Shown piece after piece: positions 12,430-22,619 of a DNA stretch of 64,000 nucleotides (position 1 is its first letter; every line of letters begins with the position of its first letter). A program made the position numbers and the translations under genes. A model generated the notes under the pieces. The model worked only from the letters and a program-made list of their open reading frames with translations. It made no database searches and was not told where the DNA came from. Location of the stretch: positions 1-64,000 of the forward strand of contig QANY01009007.1 in NCBI GenBank assembly GCA_003255025.1. The letters run 5' to 3'. This DNA is from Datisca glomerata. Lineage: Eukaryota; Streptophyta; Magnoliopsida; Cucurbitales; Datiscaceae.

Positions 12430-13400
12430 TCAATCAACAGTCGTATGCCCTATTTTCTGACATATTTGACATTGAGGTCTGCTTCCTTGAGGTCTAAGAT
12501 TTTGATTTGAACCGTGACTAATTCCACCCTTGAATGAGGTCTGAGTTGGATGAGAGAGAGGAGCTCCAAGAATTGAATTAGGCAGCCCAGACAAATTATT
12601 AAAGAAAGGTTTTCCTCTTCCATTGTTGAACCTTCCTTGACCGAATCTTCCCCCTCTAAATCCTTCAGAACCTCTGCCTCTATTATTTCCTTTGCCAAAA
12701 TTTGGGCTTTGTGTTGTCAACAATGCAGTGGTAGGAAAAAGTCCTTCATGGTGATTTAGTTGGGACTCAAGAAATTTCTCCTCTGCCTTGAGTAAAATAT
12801 GGAGCTCTTCAAGAGTTAAAGGCTCTGCCCTAGTCTTTATCGAGGTTTGAATAACTTTATATTCCATTGGGAGACCATTAAGTGTGAATATCAACACATC
12901 CTCATCATCAACCAAAATTGAGACAGCTGCCAACTTATCTTTTAATTCCTTAATTCTTTGTATATAAGAGTCAAGATTCTCATTTGATTTCTTTAGAAAA
13001 TATTACAAATCAGACTTTAATTGTAAAATATTGGATCTTGAAATAGATGAATACCTTCTTTCAATGGAGTTTCATACCTCCATTGACTTTCTGCAGCCAA
13101 TCACATACGACAGAGCCATGGGCGACAGGGTGGCATTAATCAACTTGATGAGAGCCTAGTCTTGGGCAGTCCACTAAGTGAATCTGGGATTAATAATTAT
13201 TGTTACCTCACATTACCGTCGATCAGGAACTGGCTAGGGCATGGTAAAGATCCGTCAACGTAACCGAACATGGAATGGGCTTTCAAGATTGAGGTTATTT
13301 GGTAAGTCAAGATGGATTGAGATGAGATTACAAATATTGGAGAGAAGGGAGATGGGAGAGTGAATCTGAAGGTCGACACCATTTTTTATGGGAATCTGAG
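12430..13400 (-). pseudogene. copia element 1 gag (broken)
   Basis: Encodes a copia Gag. The open part (12933-12430) has the UBN2-type stretch VLIFTLNGLPMEYK, then LTLEELHILL. A Gly/Arg/Phe-rich linker (GRGSEGFRGGRFGQGRF) follows, and then the nucleic-acid-binding zinc knuckle CQICQKIGHTTVD. The fourth zinc ligand of the CX2CX4HX4C knuckle is replaced by a TGA stop at about 12429-12427; the frame then continues as MNFSFQGR, the expected sequence of this lineage. The N-terminal part lies upstream, to about 13400, in broken frames. Confidence 0.8.
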
Positions 13401-13468
13401 TTTAAGCACGAGCTTCGATCTGAGGCTATTTCGGTTGGATCGTTGGCCATATGGACGTTTATCACTCA

Positions 13469-13482
13469 AGGCTCTGATACTA
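13469..13482 (-). other. Primer-binding site for initiator tRNA-Met
   Basis: On the minus strand the two bases TA follow the LTR end and then GTATCAGAGCC. This is the usual plant copia primer site (TGGTATCAGAGC) with the first bases changed. It sits directly next to the LTR edge. Confidence 0.8.
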
Positions 13483-13784
13483 TGAAGAAAATGGTAGAGA
13501 TGTTGGAGATGGACGATGATAGAGAAGCAAGAGAATAATAAGGAAGCAGGTGTTCGAAGTAAGAAGGAAGAGAGAAAGAGAGAGAAGCAAGAAAAGATAA
13601 ATTCTAAATAATGCAATTCAGTGAAAGAGAAAAAGAACACCCTAATTATATCCTTGACAAAAAAGGAGTCGCTATGATTAAAAGAGATAAAGCCAACTAA
13701 AGACTAACTAAAAGTAATCTGCTAAAAACAACTAACCACTATTACATATATTTACATTATTCTTAACAAAATTTCCATCAACCA
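13483..13784 (-). repeat. 5' LTR of copia element 1
   Basis: About 302 bp, starting TGAAGAAAATGG and ending CCATCAACCA on the plus strand; the last bases are a changed form of the expected terminal CA. It is adjacent to the primer-binding site on its left, which fixes its inner border. Confidence 0.85.
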
Positions 13785-14499
13785 CACCATAATAGTTGAT
13801 CTTATAGGTTAGCTGTAGTTAATGCTCGAAACAACAGAGATGAACAGAGCAAGAAAGTGAAGAGAAGAAGAAGTTTGGAGAATTGAAGAAGATAATCTTG
13901 TTGTATAATGCTTTTGGGTTGGAGATCCCAAAATTTGGGTGTCGAAGCTTACAATGTGCTGCTTAACTGGGTTAGGGTCAGAGATTATGGTTCCTTGGTC
14001 CACCAAGTGGGTGATCTTTGCTCTAACTCAATTCATTGGAAAAAGACGTGAGTGTTTTGGTCACCCAAACTAAGCCATTGCACTATGGATTTCTGTTTAA
14101 ATAATCTCTCTTTAGCTTTTCTTAGTTCCAAGTATTCAATATATGCAAGATGCTCTTGCTTCTGAAGCTCATGGTTGGATATGGTATTAGCTAGTAACTA
14201 TTGGATTTTCTGAAGATTGGCCCTTGCTAACCTGGTTCTTGAGGAGATGTCATTGCAACGTATCTGATTGAATATCTTTAAGGGCTTTTTGATAGCTCTA
14301 AGCTTAGAGCAGGCTTTAAACATGGAAGTTCCATGGACTTTAGTAGCCTAGGCTTGTTCTAGTGTGGTCCAAAAGTCATGTCTATCAAACCAGAAATGGA
14401 AGAACTTGAAGGTAGGCTTTGGTTTGGGTTAGGTTTTTCCCATTTGAAGGACAATGAGATCGCTGTCAGATATGCCTGGGGGGCAAAATGACAGGTAGT

Positions 14500-15125
14500 A
14501 TCTGCGAATTGGTCCACCTAGTTAGTCTTTCTGAAGGCTCTGTCAAGCTTGCACACAATAAATGTCCCATCATGATGTTTGTTGCTCCAAGTGAACTAAT
14601 AACCTAAGTAAGCTAGATCCTGAAGTTCAACCATGTTCAAACAGTTAGTGAAATCAGACATATCATCTGTCCAACCAGCCTCGCCACCATATTTCTCATC
14701 AAGGCTAGTGATGACATTGAAGTCCCCCAAAGCAAGCCAATGGGAGCTAGAGCATATTGCATGGTGATCAACCAGAGAGCTCCAAATTTGTTTCCTTTCC
14801 TGCTTAGAGTTAGCAGCATAGATAAAAAACACAAAACGTGTGACCTAACTATCAATATCAACCAATTTACATAAAATAGCCTGATCTAAGACTTCAATGG
14901 GAGTGAGATCAATACTACCACTATCTCAGGCCACCCAAATCCTACCACTTCTAGCATGTTGGTAGTTAGTAATGCATTGCCAATATGGAAACACACTAGC
15001 AGAGAGAGGTTGAAATGAAGGAGCTTTCACTTTAGTCTCAATGACAAAACAAATAGAGAGATTAAAATCCCTACAAAATTTTCTTACATTAGATTATTTT
15101 TGTGTACCATTCAGCCCCCTAATGT
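14500..15125 (-). pseudogene. LINE 1 endonuclease domain
   Basis: Apurinic-type endonuclease of the exonuclease-endonuclease-phosphatase fold, which nicks the target DNA during insertion. Visible pieces are RGLNGTQK at the start, CFVIETKVK (metal-binding Glu), HWLALGDFNVITSLDEKYGG (GDFN catalytic block), MVELQDLAYLG, FTWSNK and CKLDRAF. A stop lies between LAYLGY and FTWSN and others occur upstream, so it is dead. Confidence 0.85.
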
Positions 15126-15369
15126 TCCCAAGTGGCTAAATTAAACATTAAATTATTGGTTGTGGAAAGTCCCACTTGATACCTGACCTTTCCCGCCCAT
15201 TTTTTCAGGATGGGGTGTAGACTGCCCTTTCTTTTTCTTCCCTGAACTTGATGTAGGAGGAAGAATGTCAAGGGGGATTGGAGATCCTGGGGTTTGATAT
15301 CATTTTGTGTCATGAGTGACGCCAGAAGGGTATGAAGAAGTGTTGTCTTTTATGTGGTTTTCAATGATA

Positions 15370-16140
15370 GTGGGTTCACCAAAGCAAATACATGTGGTTC
15401 AAGATCAAATTTGACTACCTCACTGATGGGTGGGGGAACAATGGTCTCAGTGCAAGTTTGGGTAGCTTGAATGGGGGGATTTTTTTTGCTAAGGCACATA
15501 GTCACAATCGTGGACAAAGAGACCACACTGATGACATTTCTTTGGCAGACCTTCATACTCCACATTGACAGTTATTAGATTCCATCCTTTTATCCCTATA
15601 TCAACATCAAAATGCTTGAATTCTCTGGATTGGACAGAAATCTCAACACACACTCTAGCATATCATTTACTAATCCATCTTACAATTATAGAATCAGAGT
15701 ATAAGGGTACTCCTACTTCACTTGCAATGTGGCTTAGAGCTCTAGCAGACCAAAGCTCAACTGGGATGTGCCAGAGCTTGACCCAGATTGGAAGTTTTGA
15801 TACTATGTCTTTGGCAAAGTGGGTGTTAGGTTGCCAAGGTTTAAAAATGAATGGTTTCCCCAGTAAATGCCAAGGGCCATCCCCAAGAAAGGATTCCCTA
15901 TCTTCTAAGGAGTCAAACTTAAGATAAAAGAGACTGTTTAATGCAGAAACTTCAGTAAGTCCCATATTCTTCAATATTTGCATTGTAATTTTTTTGACAA
16001 GGTGCAGTGGAGCAATCTTGCCAATAAAGAACCCAACCTGACAGCTATCCCATTTAGCAAAGCTTTCCTGAGCAACCCATCTTGGCAGTTTAACCATGAC
16101 TCTCTCTACATCAAATATTGTAGTGTCTTCATAGCCTAGT
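15370..16140 (-). pseudogene. LINE 1 ORF1, DUF4283 domain and zinc knuckle
   Basis: The frame at 16097-15663 has the DUF4283 hallmarks: FYLKFDSLEDRESFLGDGPW, FIFKPWQPNTHF, then LPIWVKLWHIPVELWS and a stretch ending GVPLYSD. After a stop the reading continues as ARVCVEIS and YEGLPKKCHQCGLFVHDC, a CCHC-type knuckle matching the zf-CCHC_4 pattern that follows DUF4283 in plant LINE ORF1 proteins. The protein would coat LINE RNA in the ribonucleoprotein particle. Confidence 0.85.
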
Positions 16141-16486
16141 AGAAGTCTAAACTTCTAGTTATTTTTTACTTTCTCTATCCAGGTACCATCTTTCCTCTCA
16201 ATAGATGGATATTCATGACAGAGCTTTTCATAAACTTGGTTATTTTCATGGAGGAGTTGGTTATGTGGGTTATGGGGAGGATAATACTCGTAACTCCTTC
16301 TGACACCCTGTGTGAAAGCATATAATTCTTGTTCCTCAACAACTTCATCATATTCTGGAAAACCAGAAGGGTTAAGTCGTTTAGCACTTGGGGAAGACAG
16401 TGATGTGGTAGCAATGGTGTCCTTTTGTTGTAACGAGATCTATCCAACTTGTAAAGGCAAAGGAGTAATGGGAACAACGTCCATTT

Positions 16487-17305
16487 TCAAGCATGGTTTT
16501 TCATTAATGCAGGTGTCTTGTGCAGGAGAAATGGCTTGAAATTTTCCTTTCTCCTTAAAAGGTGCATGCAAGTCTGTACATAGGGACGTAACGTCCTTAT
16601 CACATATAGAAGGGAGTTGGACATTTTTTTTAAAAATGGCGCTGAGTTGGTTGGTCCCTGATCGTCCACGTGGCCACGAATAGGTTTAGACGTAACCGTT
16701 GGGCAAAGACCTTCCTCCCTGTTCAGATTGCTCCATCGAGCTCTTCTTTTGGCTAATGGCTCCCTATAAACCTTCTTGAGGTTGTCTATTAACAGGACCT
16801 GCGCATTGAGTGATGAGGCCACTTGTTTATTGTTTTCCTTCAACTCATTTATCCCTGATCCATTTTGTGCATTAACTTCATGAACGGGCCCACTGGTTAA
16901 CTGCATTGATGAGAAGCATAAATGCAAGTTGGAGTTTTCCTTTGACTCTGGGGAGAGTAAATGCTTTAAATCCAGAATAAGGTTGTTGGTAATAAATGCA
17001 TGGTCTTGTGCAACTAAGAAACCTCGTACCTCGAGTAACTGGTCTACAATAATGGCAGGAGCAGCATTATCTTCAAATGTAGAAGAAGGAGATTGATTTT
17101 GTTCATTTCTTTGTAGAGTTTCTAGACCCAAATGTTTTGGGGAAGTAGTAGCTAGGTTGGTTTCAACGTATGCATCATTAACCATGTTGCCCGGAGAGAA
17201 ACATCTCCTTCTGGAGGAGGAGGAGAGACCCTTGAAAGCATCTAGAGATAAGTTAGAGCCTCTCTCTCCAGAGAGCTTAGACATAACAACTTGTTTGTTT
17301 TGCAA
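16487..17305 (-). pseudogene. LINE 1 ORF1, N-terminal region
   Basis: A 272-codon frame starting MQNKQVVMSKLSGERG. It is polar and Ser/Asn-rich with no catalytic motif. In plant L1-type elements this stretch accompanies the DUF4283 domain within ORF1, a nucleic-acid-binding Gag-like protein. The assignment rests on position: the recognisable DUF4283 domain lies 400 bp downstream on the same strand. It is the longest intact frame of the element, and an internal stop near 16440 separates it from the rest. Confidence 0.6.
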
Positions 17306-17345
17306 CGAGAAATTCTCAATTTCTTTTTGTTTTCTATTGTCATAG

Positions 17346-18432
17346 TTATAAATTCTAAAATGATTGGGATATTACATTCGAACTCCACCTCATGGTATGG
17401 TTATTAGACATAACATTGTGCTAACACATATTATCATGATTTTGTTATCTTACAAGAGGTTATAGACAAATCTCATTTCATATTTTTCAGTCTCATCATT
17501 TTCTAACAGGGCATTTTCACACTGATCAAGATTTAGACTGTCTTAGCTGACTAAGCAATATTTCAATCATTAATGAATTAATTTAGAAAATTATTATAGT
17601 GAATGATAAAATAATTATATATAAGTAATTGACACATTTCACATAGTGATCAATTAATACTTCATTTATTGCTTGGTCGGTCTAGATAATCAAGGTTGGG
17701 TTGACAGTATTTTTTTCTTTTATAGTTCTTTCTTTTAACTTTTTGTATGGAAAAAAAAGAATAACGAGGTGGTTTAGAATATCAATACATGTGTAAGAAA
17801 ATACAATTTCACATGCACGTATGTATAATTTAATGGGTATAATGTTTGACCTGACAGAAATTGTCATTTTGTTGAGTTTCAATCCGCAAAGAAACAAAAA
17901 AATATATAAAAGTGAAAAGGTTCCCAAGAGAGTAAGAGAGATCAGAAATCAGTATTGGTTTTTAGAAGTCCAAATTCCCATGATTTTCGAGATTTCCAAT
18001 CTCTTGGTCTGCAACGTTGCCCAGGTAAACTATAGAAATTGTAGCAAGTAGCCTATTGTTTAGGCCTGATTTAAATAATAGAAATTGGTGTTTTTGGAAG
18101 TATTTTTATTTCTATCTATAGTTATTTTCTATTCTGATGAAGAATACCCCAATAAACTAAGTACTTCTGAAAAAGTAGGGCAATTGATAATATCAACTTT
18201 AGTCCATTTTATAAAGTAAATGACATTATTATTCATGTATTTGAAGTTTTCAAGTTATTTATTATTGTAATGTTAAAGTATTATTTGGAGACCTCAAGGA
18301 AATAGATAATTTGAAGAAGAGTCAGAATGTCTTAAATGGACTGTACTTTCATTTTGAAAAGTTTGGCCTGATATCAGATATTGATTTTCAAACCTACAAT
18401 TTATCATCAAAATCCCATTTGTAATGACATTT
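17346..18432. other. Intergenic DNA with a possible orphan exon
   Basis: AT-rich, no assigned gene. 17940-18023 is coding-like: it ends CAACGTTGCCCAG followed by a good donor GTAAAC and has an open frame, but I cannot match it to a family and see no partner exon. 17625-17670 has GTGATCAATTAAT-like sequence reminiscent of the foldback family at 56563. Confidence 0.35.
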
Positions 18433-18924
18433 TGTGTGATTATCGAACAAGATTAAATATCACAGTACGCGTGGCAAGATCAGAATCATAGGAAAGAATA
18501 ACATGTCGTGCCATAAGATCAGTTTGGACGATTATGAGAAGGAAATTGGTCATGACATGTGGCAAGCAAATACAGCAAGTCGGAGGAGCGTTAATCAAGG
18601 TCATCCAACGGGTAGATTTACTCCAAAATTTGAGGAATATTGGTTATCCCCAAAGCGAAGCTGAATCTTCCCCAAAACGGGAATATCTAGTAATCTCAAG
18701 CCGAAAATCCTTAGATATGAGAATATACCCCCACGATTTTTGTAGTAATTCCATTGTTAAAAATATGATATCAGATTCTGTAAAAAGCCTATAAATAAAG
18801 GTCAATTGTAGCATTCACAGATATATAGGAAATCAAATACAAACTACGTTACTCCATTGTCCATCGTCTTCATTCTCTCAAGCTTTCTATTATTTTTCAT
18901 GTGAGTGAGAAAAAATCCATTACA
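18433..18924 (+). repeat. 5' LTR of Tat-like element
   Basis: About 492 bp, from TGTGTGATTATCGAAC to ATCCATTACA. Aligns along its whole length with 24829-25324 (for example GGAGCGTTAATCAAGGTCAT and CTCAAGCTTTCTATTATTTT in both). A TATA box, TATAAATA at 18790-18797, would start the element transcript about 130 bp before the LTR end. Confidence 0.88.
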
Positions 18925-18944
18925 TTTTGGTGTTTTCATTGAGA
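18925..18944 (+). other. Primer-site region of Tat-like element
   Basis: TTTTGGTGTTTTCATTGAGA directly follows the 5' LTR end. The reverse-oriented remnant at 2405-3018 has TTTTGGTGCTTTCATTGA in the same place, which supports a functional role. The tRNA identity was not checked. Confidence 0.6.
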
Positions 18945-18988
18945 ACTGAGAAAAAGTCTCAAGAAAATTACCTCTCGAAAATTGAATG

Positions 18989-20395
18989 ATGCCTAGAACT
19001 AGGTCGAACACCGCCCTCAATGAGGGAAACAGAACCGGGAATGGGGATGAGAATGTCAATCAACCAATTCCGCTGACGGAGATGCTCTAAACGATCATGA
19101 ACGAGATGCAGGAGATGGGGCAGACGAATGCTGAAGCAGTACGCATGGCGTGCCAAACCATGTAAGACCAATTCAATACTTTACAATGGAAAGTGGAGCA
19201 GGCAAGAGCGGAGGTTAGTCGTGAACTGATCACAAAGAGACAGGAGATCTGTTCTGAGGAAACCGGGTGAGAAACTAGATGAGAATACAATGAGAACAGT
19301 AGGAACGTGTGAGATGAGGACGCGAAAATCCAGTCTCAACTTCACACAAGAGGGACAGCGGGAAAACCACGACCGTCTAAGGTCATGCCCAAAGAGGCAA
19401 TGGAGGAGATGATGTAAAGGAAGAAGATAGAGCTCAGGAACTTGGGGAGTGCGCGAAAGGCTAACCTCGAGTCACACTCGTACTCCACTTAGTCCAGAAA
19501 TCCTAATGGCCCCAGTACCAAGGAAGTTTATGGCGCCAAAGTTCAAGTGCTATAAGGAGAAGTCCGATCCCGTGGACCGTCTTAGACGATTCAAATAAGT
19601 CATGGCGTTGCATCAAAATGAAGATGCGCTAATATGTCGAATGTTTCCTACTAGCATAGATGGGATGGCTCTAAAAAGGTATCATTCCATTCATGCCCAT
19701 TCAATTACTAACTTTATTTTCATGTCCACTGTGTTTTTAGAATAGCACTCCACGTATTGGACGGTGATAGAAGATTCAAAATACTTTTTTAACCATCTCT
19801 ACTAAGAAAGGAGAATCCTTGCGCGAATACACCCACAAGTTTAAGGAAGAAATGACCAAGGTGGGAAATTGTGATGACCGAGTCGTCAGGCTGACTTTTA
19901 GATGAAGACTAGCACAAACTCACCCTATTCGACGATCTGCCAAAAGTCAAACCCTTTAACCATGGCTGAGATGTTCCAACGGGTACAGGCCTACATCACG
20001 TTGGAAAAGGAAAAGAAAACCTTGTTGAAACTGGTAGAAAGGATGACTGATGAATCCCGAAAAGAAGAACAGACCCACAGAACTGATAGAAAAATGACTC
20101 AAAAGATGGAAAAGGATGATGAACGAGGTGACATTAAACAAGACAAAACTGAGAATCGGAGAAGGTATTCAGACGAGGTCCATCATAAGGACAAGGTTTA
20201 TACTCCATTACCGGTGTCGATAAACCAAGTCCTCGATATGATAAATGATAAACAGTGGCCAAAGAGACCAGCTCGCTTACAAAGAAGCCGCATTACAAGG
20301 ATAAGGATACGTACTGCTCGTATCACAGAAGCAGTGGGCATTACACGAAAGACTACTTCCAACTGAAGGATTATATGGAGAAATCAGTTAAATAA
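18989..20395 (+). pseudogene. Gypsy gag, degenerate
   Basis: Starts MPRTRSNTALNEG and contains in-frame stops near 19088 and in every later segment. Recognisable Gag blocks: FKCYKEKSDPVDRLRRF at about 19540 (the usual Y-G-x-x-DP-x-x-HL-x-x-F block), CRMFPTSIDGMALK with YHSIHAHSITNF, KKGESLREYTHKFKEE (19805-19855), YTPLPVSINQVLDMIN (20200-20250), and after a frameshift YCSYHRSSGHYTKDYFQLKD. That last block takes the place of a zinc knuckle in Tat-type Gag proteins. The order and spacing match one Gag polyprotein, so this is a single decayed gene. Confidence 0.82.
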
Positions 20396-20570
20396 GGGTA
20401 TCTTAATTAATATGTGAAAATGGAGGAACCGAGATATGAAAAATAAAACCAGCTCTGCTCTTTGAGCCAAGTTTTAATGAAGGTAAGAGCCTCCTAACTC
20501 TTCCCGCTTACGGTATCTTTGTTTTTAGAGTAACATTAGCTAACACCCTTCTTCTTTTTTTCTTTTTTAG

Positions 20571-20966
20571 GGCACCATCTACCATAATGCTCTGCAAGAG
20601 CATTATCTTGCTACAGAGCATGAGGCTCTCACTTGGAGGAAGAAGGAAACTGAGTGCCAAGGTGCCTTGGAGGAAGCTTTAGCTGACAACGAGTGGTCAA
20701 GGAAGGCAGAATCTGAGGTTCAGATTTCTTTGGATCAGTTTGCCCGGGACGTAACAGTTGTAGCTGAGGAGCATTACCAAAATGTCAATTCCTTGAAGGA
20801 TGCTCTGATGGCTTCAGAGAGTGCTTTAGTTGAAGCAGTTGAGAATCTAAACGCAGCTATGTTGGCCAAAGCTCAGGCGGAGGAACATGAGATACTGGTT
20901 GGAGAAGAATACCAAGCATTTTTTGAAAAAACTAAAGAGATACCAAATTTTCTTTTGCTATTATGA
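20571..20966 (+). pseudogene. Coiled-coil exon of element accessory ORF
   Basis: An open frame begins immediately after a strong acceptor (CTTCTTTTTTTCTTTTTTAG, 20551-20570) and runs 131 codons. It is Glu/Ala/Leu-rich and strongly helical: ALEEALADNEWSRKAESEVQ, LMASESALVEAVENLNAAML, LAKAQAEEHEILVGEEYQ. Accessory ORFs of Gypsy elements often end in such coiled coils, probably for protein-protein contact. Here the matching N-terminal part (23616-24290) is on the opposite strand, one sign of rearrangement. It has no start codon of its own unless spliced. Confidence 0.55.
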
Positions 20967-21368
20967 TTAATTGGTAAACTCCTGCTGACAATACTTTTAG
21001 TTACCTTTTCTTGTGAACAAACACTCTTTTTCTTAGGATTCCTTTATTCTGTTTTCTGCTCAAAATTTCCCGTCTTCACATACTTGTGCATTTGTTAAAG
21101 TTCCACATTCAATTTTTATCTTATTTGATCATTTCCGCTTTCACGTACTTAGGTATTTGTCTGCTTCACGTCTTATTTCCATGTTATTTAATCATTTCCG
21201 CTTTCACATACTTGGGCATTTGTCCGCATCATGTCCTGTTTGCACTTTGTTTATTTATTCCTGTTTTCGTGTATTTAGGCGTTTGTTAGGGCTTCTCGTT
21301 CCGTTTTCACCTTATCTGATTTTTCCTGTTTGTTCATACCCCCGTTTTCTCATACTTCTTTATTTTTC
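20967..21368 (+). repeat. Short imperfect repeats upstream of the 67-bp array
   Basis: Three copies, about 55 bp apart, of TCATTTCCGCTTTCACGTACTTAGG-like sequence followed by CATTTG (near 21128, 21191 and 21258) with TTGTCTGC or TTGTCCGC tails. T-rich, no coding potential. Confidence 0.6.
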
Positions 21369-21780
21369 ACATTTTAGAGAGGGATTCTTCCACTCTCAAG
21401 GGCTTAGGCCACAAGACCGTTGTCCTTTTGATTTTCACATTTTAGAGAAGGCATCCCTACTCTCAAGGGCTTAGGGCACAAGACCGTTGACCTTTAGTTT
21501 CTACATTTTAGGGAACATGTTTCTCCATTCCCAAGGGCTTAGGCTACAAGACCACCAACCTTTTATTTACACATTTTAGGAAACTAGTTTCCCTGTTCCT
21601 AATGGATTAGGCCATAAGACCGGCGAGCTTTAGTTTCCATATTTTATGGTACATGTTTCTCCATTCCCAAGGGCTTAGGCCACAAGACCGCCAACCTTTA
21701 GCTTCCGCATTTTAGGGAACAAGTTTCCCCATTCCCAAGGGCTTAGGCCATAAGACCGTCAACCTTTAGTTTTCACATTT
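21369..21780. repeat. Tandem array of about 67-bp stem-loop units (copy B)
   Basis: Unit starts (ACATTTTA) at 21369, 21437, 21503, 21571, 21639, 21706 and 21775, a period of 66-69 bp. Each unit carries an arm, a loop and a complementary arm, then AAGGGCTTAGGCCACAAGACC. The first two units pair GAGAG with CTCTC; later units pair GGGAA with TTCCC, or GGAAAC with GTTTCC. The same family occurs at 59-385. Confidence 0.88.
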
Positions 21781-21896
21781 TATCAAAGAGAAGAAAGGAG
21801 AATTAACAAAAGATTTTACTTGGAAAACCCCTTGCGGGGAGAAAATCACGGGAATAATTATTCATTATAGCAATGTTCAAAAAAGTAAAAAAAAAC

Positions 21897-22300
21897 TTAA
21901 ACAAAGTACTTTTTCAAGTGGACTGCATTCCACAGTTTTTCCATATCTATTCCTTCCTCGGTTTCCAGGTAATAGTAACCACTACTGCCTATCAACGATT
22001 GTGGGGGCCTTTGCACTCGTAGATTTCCTATGGCCATCTTTTCAAGCGTGGATCGGGGTAGGACATTGACGGTACTCCCGTCATCAATCAACACCCTTCT
22101 TTATAAGCAGTTCCCAACTTTGATTGAAATGACTAGGGCGTCATGCTTCAGGTCCAGGTCATCAAATATCATTGTTAGGCTTTCACCATTATTTGACTTG
22201 TTTCCCCGCTCCCATTTTTCCTCCAACATTGATTTATTGCAGTATATCTTCCTCTCCTTCCTACTGGCCCCTCTTGCTCAGTTAATGCAATGATGGTGTC
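21897..22300 (-). pseudogene. Gypsy aspartic protease fragment, antisense to the element
   Basis: On the minus strand: FDDLDLKHDALVISIKVGN, a broken codon stretch, then RVLIDDGSTVNVLPRSTLEK with the catalytic D-x-G-S block, and MAIGNLRVQRPPQSLIG. The HDALVI...VLIDxGSxxNxLP pattern is characteristic of proteases of plant Tat/Ogre-type Gypsy elements. The strand is opposite to gag and LTRs, so it belongs to an inverted or nested piece. It is only a fragment. Confidence 0.78.
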
Positions 22301-22337
22301 AATAATCCGAAGTGGTTATTTCCCATTGTCTCGTACC

Positions 22338-22608
22338 CATCGTGTACTCTACATGATGGCTACACGATGCCGGTGTACGCATCGTGTAGATTACACGATG
22401 CCTACACAATGCCGGTGTACCCATCGTGTAGTCTACACGATGGTTACATGATGTCGGTGTGCCCATCGTGTAATCTACACGATGTCAATGTACCCATCGT
22501 GTAGACTACACGATGTCAGTGTATCCATCGTATAGTCTACACATTGTCAGTGTACCCATCGTGTAGTCTACACGATGACAGTGTACCCATCGTGTATTCT
22601 ACACGATG
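22338..22608. repeat. Tandem array of eight perfect-to-near-perfect palindromes
   Basis: Eight copies of a 21-bp dyad with arms CATCGTGTAG and CTACACGATG around one variable base begin at 22338, 22380, 22422, 22464, 22495, 22526, 22557 and 22588. The first three intervals are 42 bp and the last four 31 bp; the difference is an 11-bp half-site-like insert (CTACACGATGC type). Spacers read TCAGTGTACC or CCGGTGTACC. Each unit could fold as a 10-bp hairpin with no real loop, or bind a dimeric protein. Confidence 0.95.
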
Positions 22609-22619
22609 CTAGCATCCGG

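Larger units (their letters stand above)
9171..13784 (-). mobile_element. Ty1/copia retrotransposon, degenerate
   Basis: Read on the minus strand the order is 5' LTR (13784-13483), initiator-Met primer site, gag with zinc knuckle, protease, integrase, reverse transcriptase, RNase H, then the 3' LTR remnant (9346-9171). The PR-IN-RT-RH order defines the copia superfamily. Coding frames are interrupted by at least eight stops or frameshifts. The two LTRs match over the part they share, but the 3' LTR lacks about 125 bp of U3 at the polypurine-tract side. I could not see a target-site duplication. On its right it abuts LINE sequence (13785 onward), so it may have inserted into that LINE, but no matching LINE sequence is seen on its left. 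Confidence 0.93.
13785..17345 (-). mobile_element. L1-type LINE, 3' part missing
   Basis: On the minus strand ORF1 (17305 to about 15370: N-terminal region, DUF4283, CCHC-like knuckle) is followed by an AP-type endonuclease (about 15125-14500) and the linker that precedes the RT (SLGDQNT near 14060, a DPNPVKQHIVSF stretch at about 13980). The sequence then meets the copia LTR at 13784. LINE copies usually lose their 5' end during insertion; this one keeps the 5' end and lacks RT and tail. That points to a later deletion or rearrangement at the copia border. Confidence 0.85.

Noticed and set aside
22338..22608. Regularly spaced palindromic repeats that look like a CRISPR array
   Set aside because: The spacers are nearly identical to each other, spacing is 10-21 bp, there are no cas genes, and the context is a plant retrotransposon. 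It is a tandem repeat.
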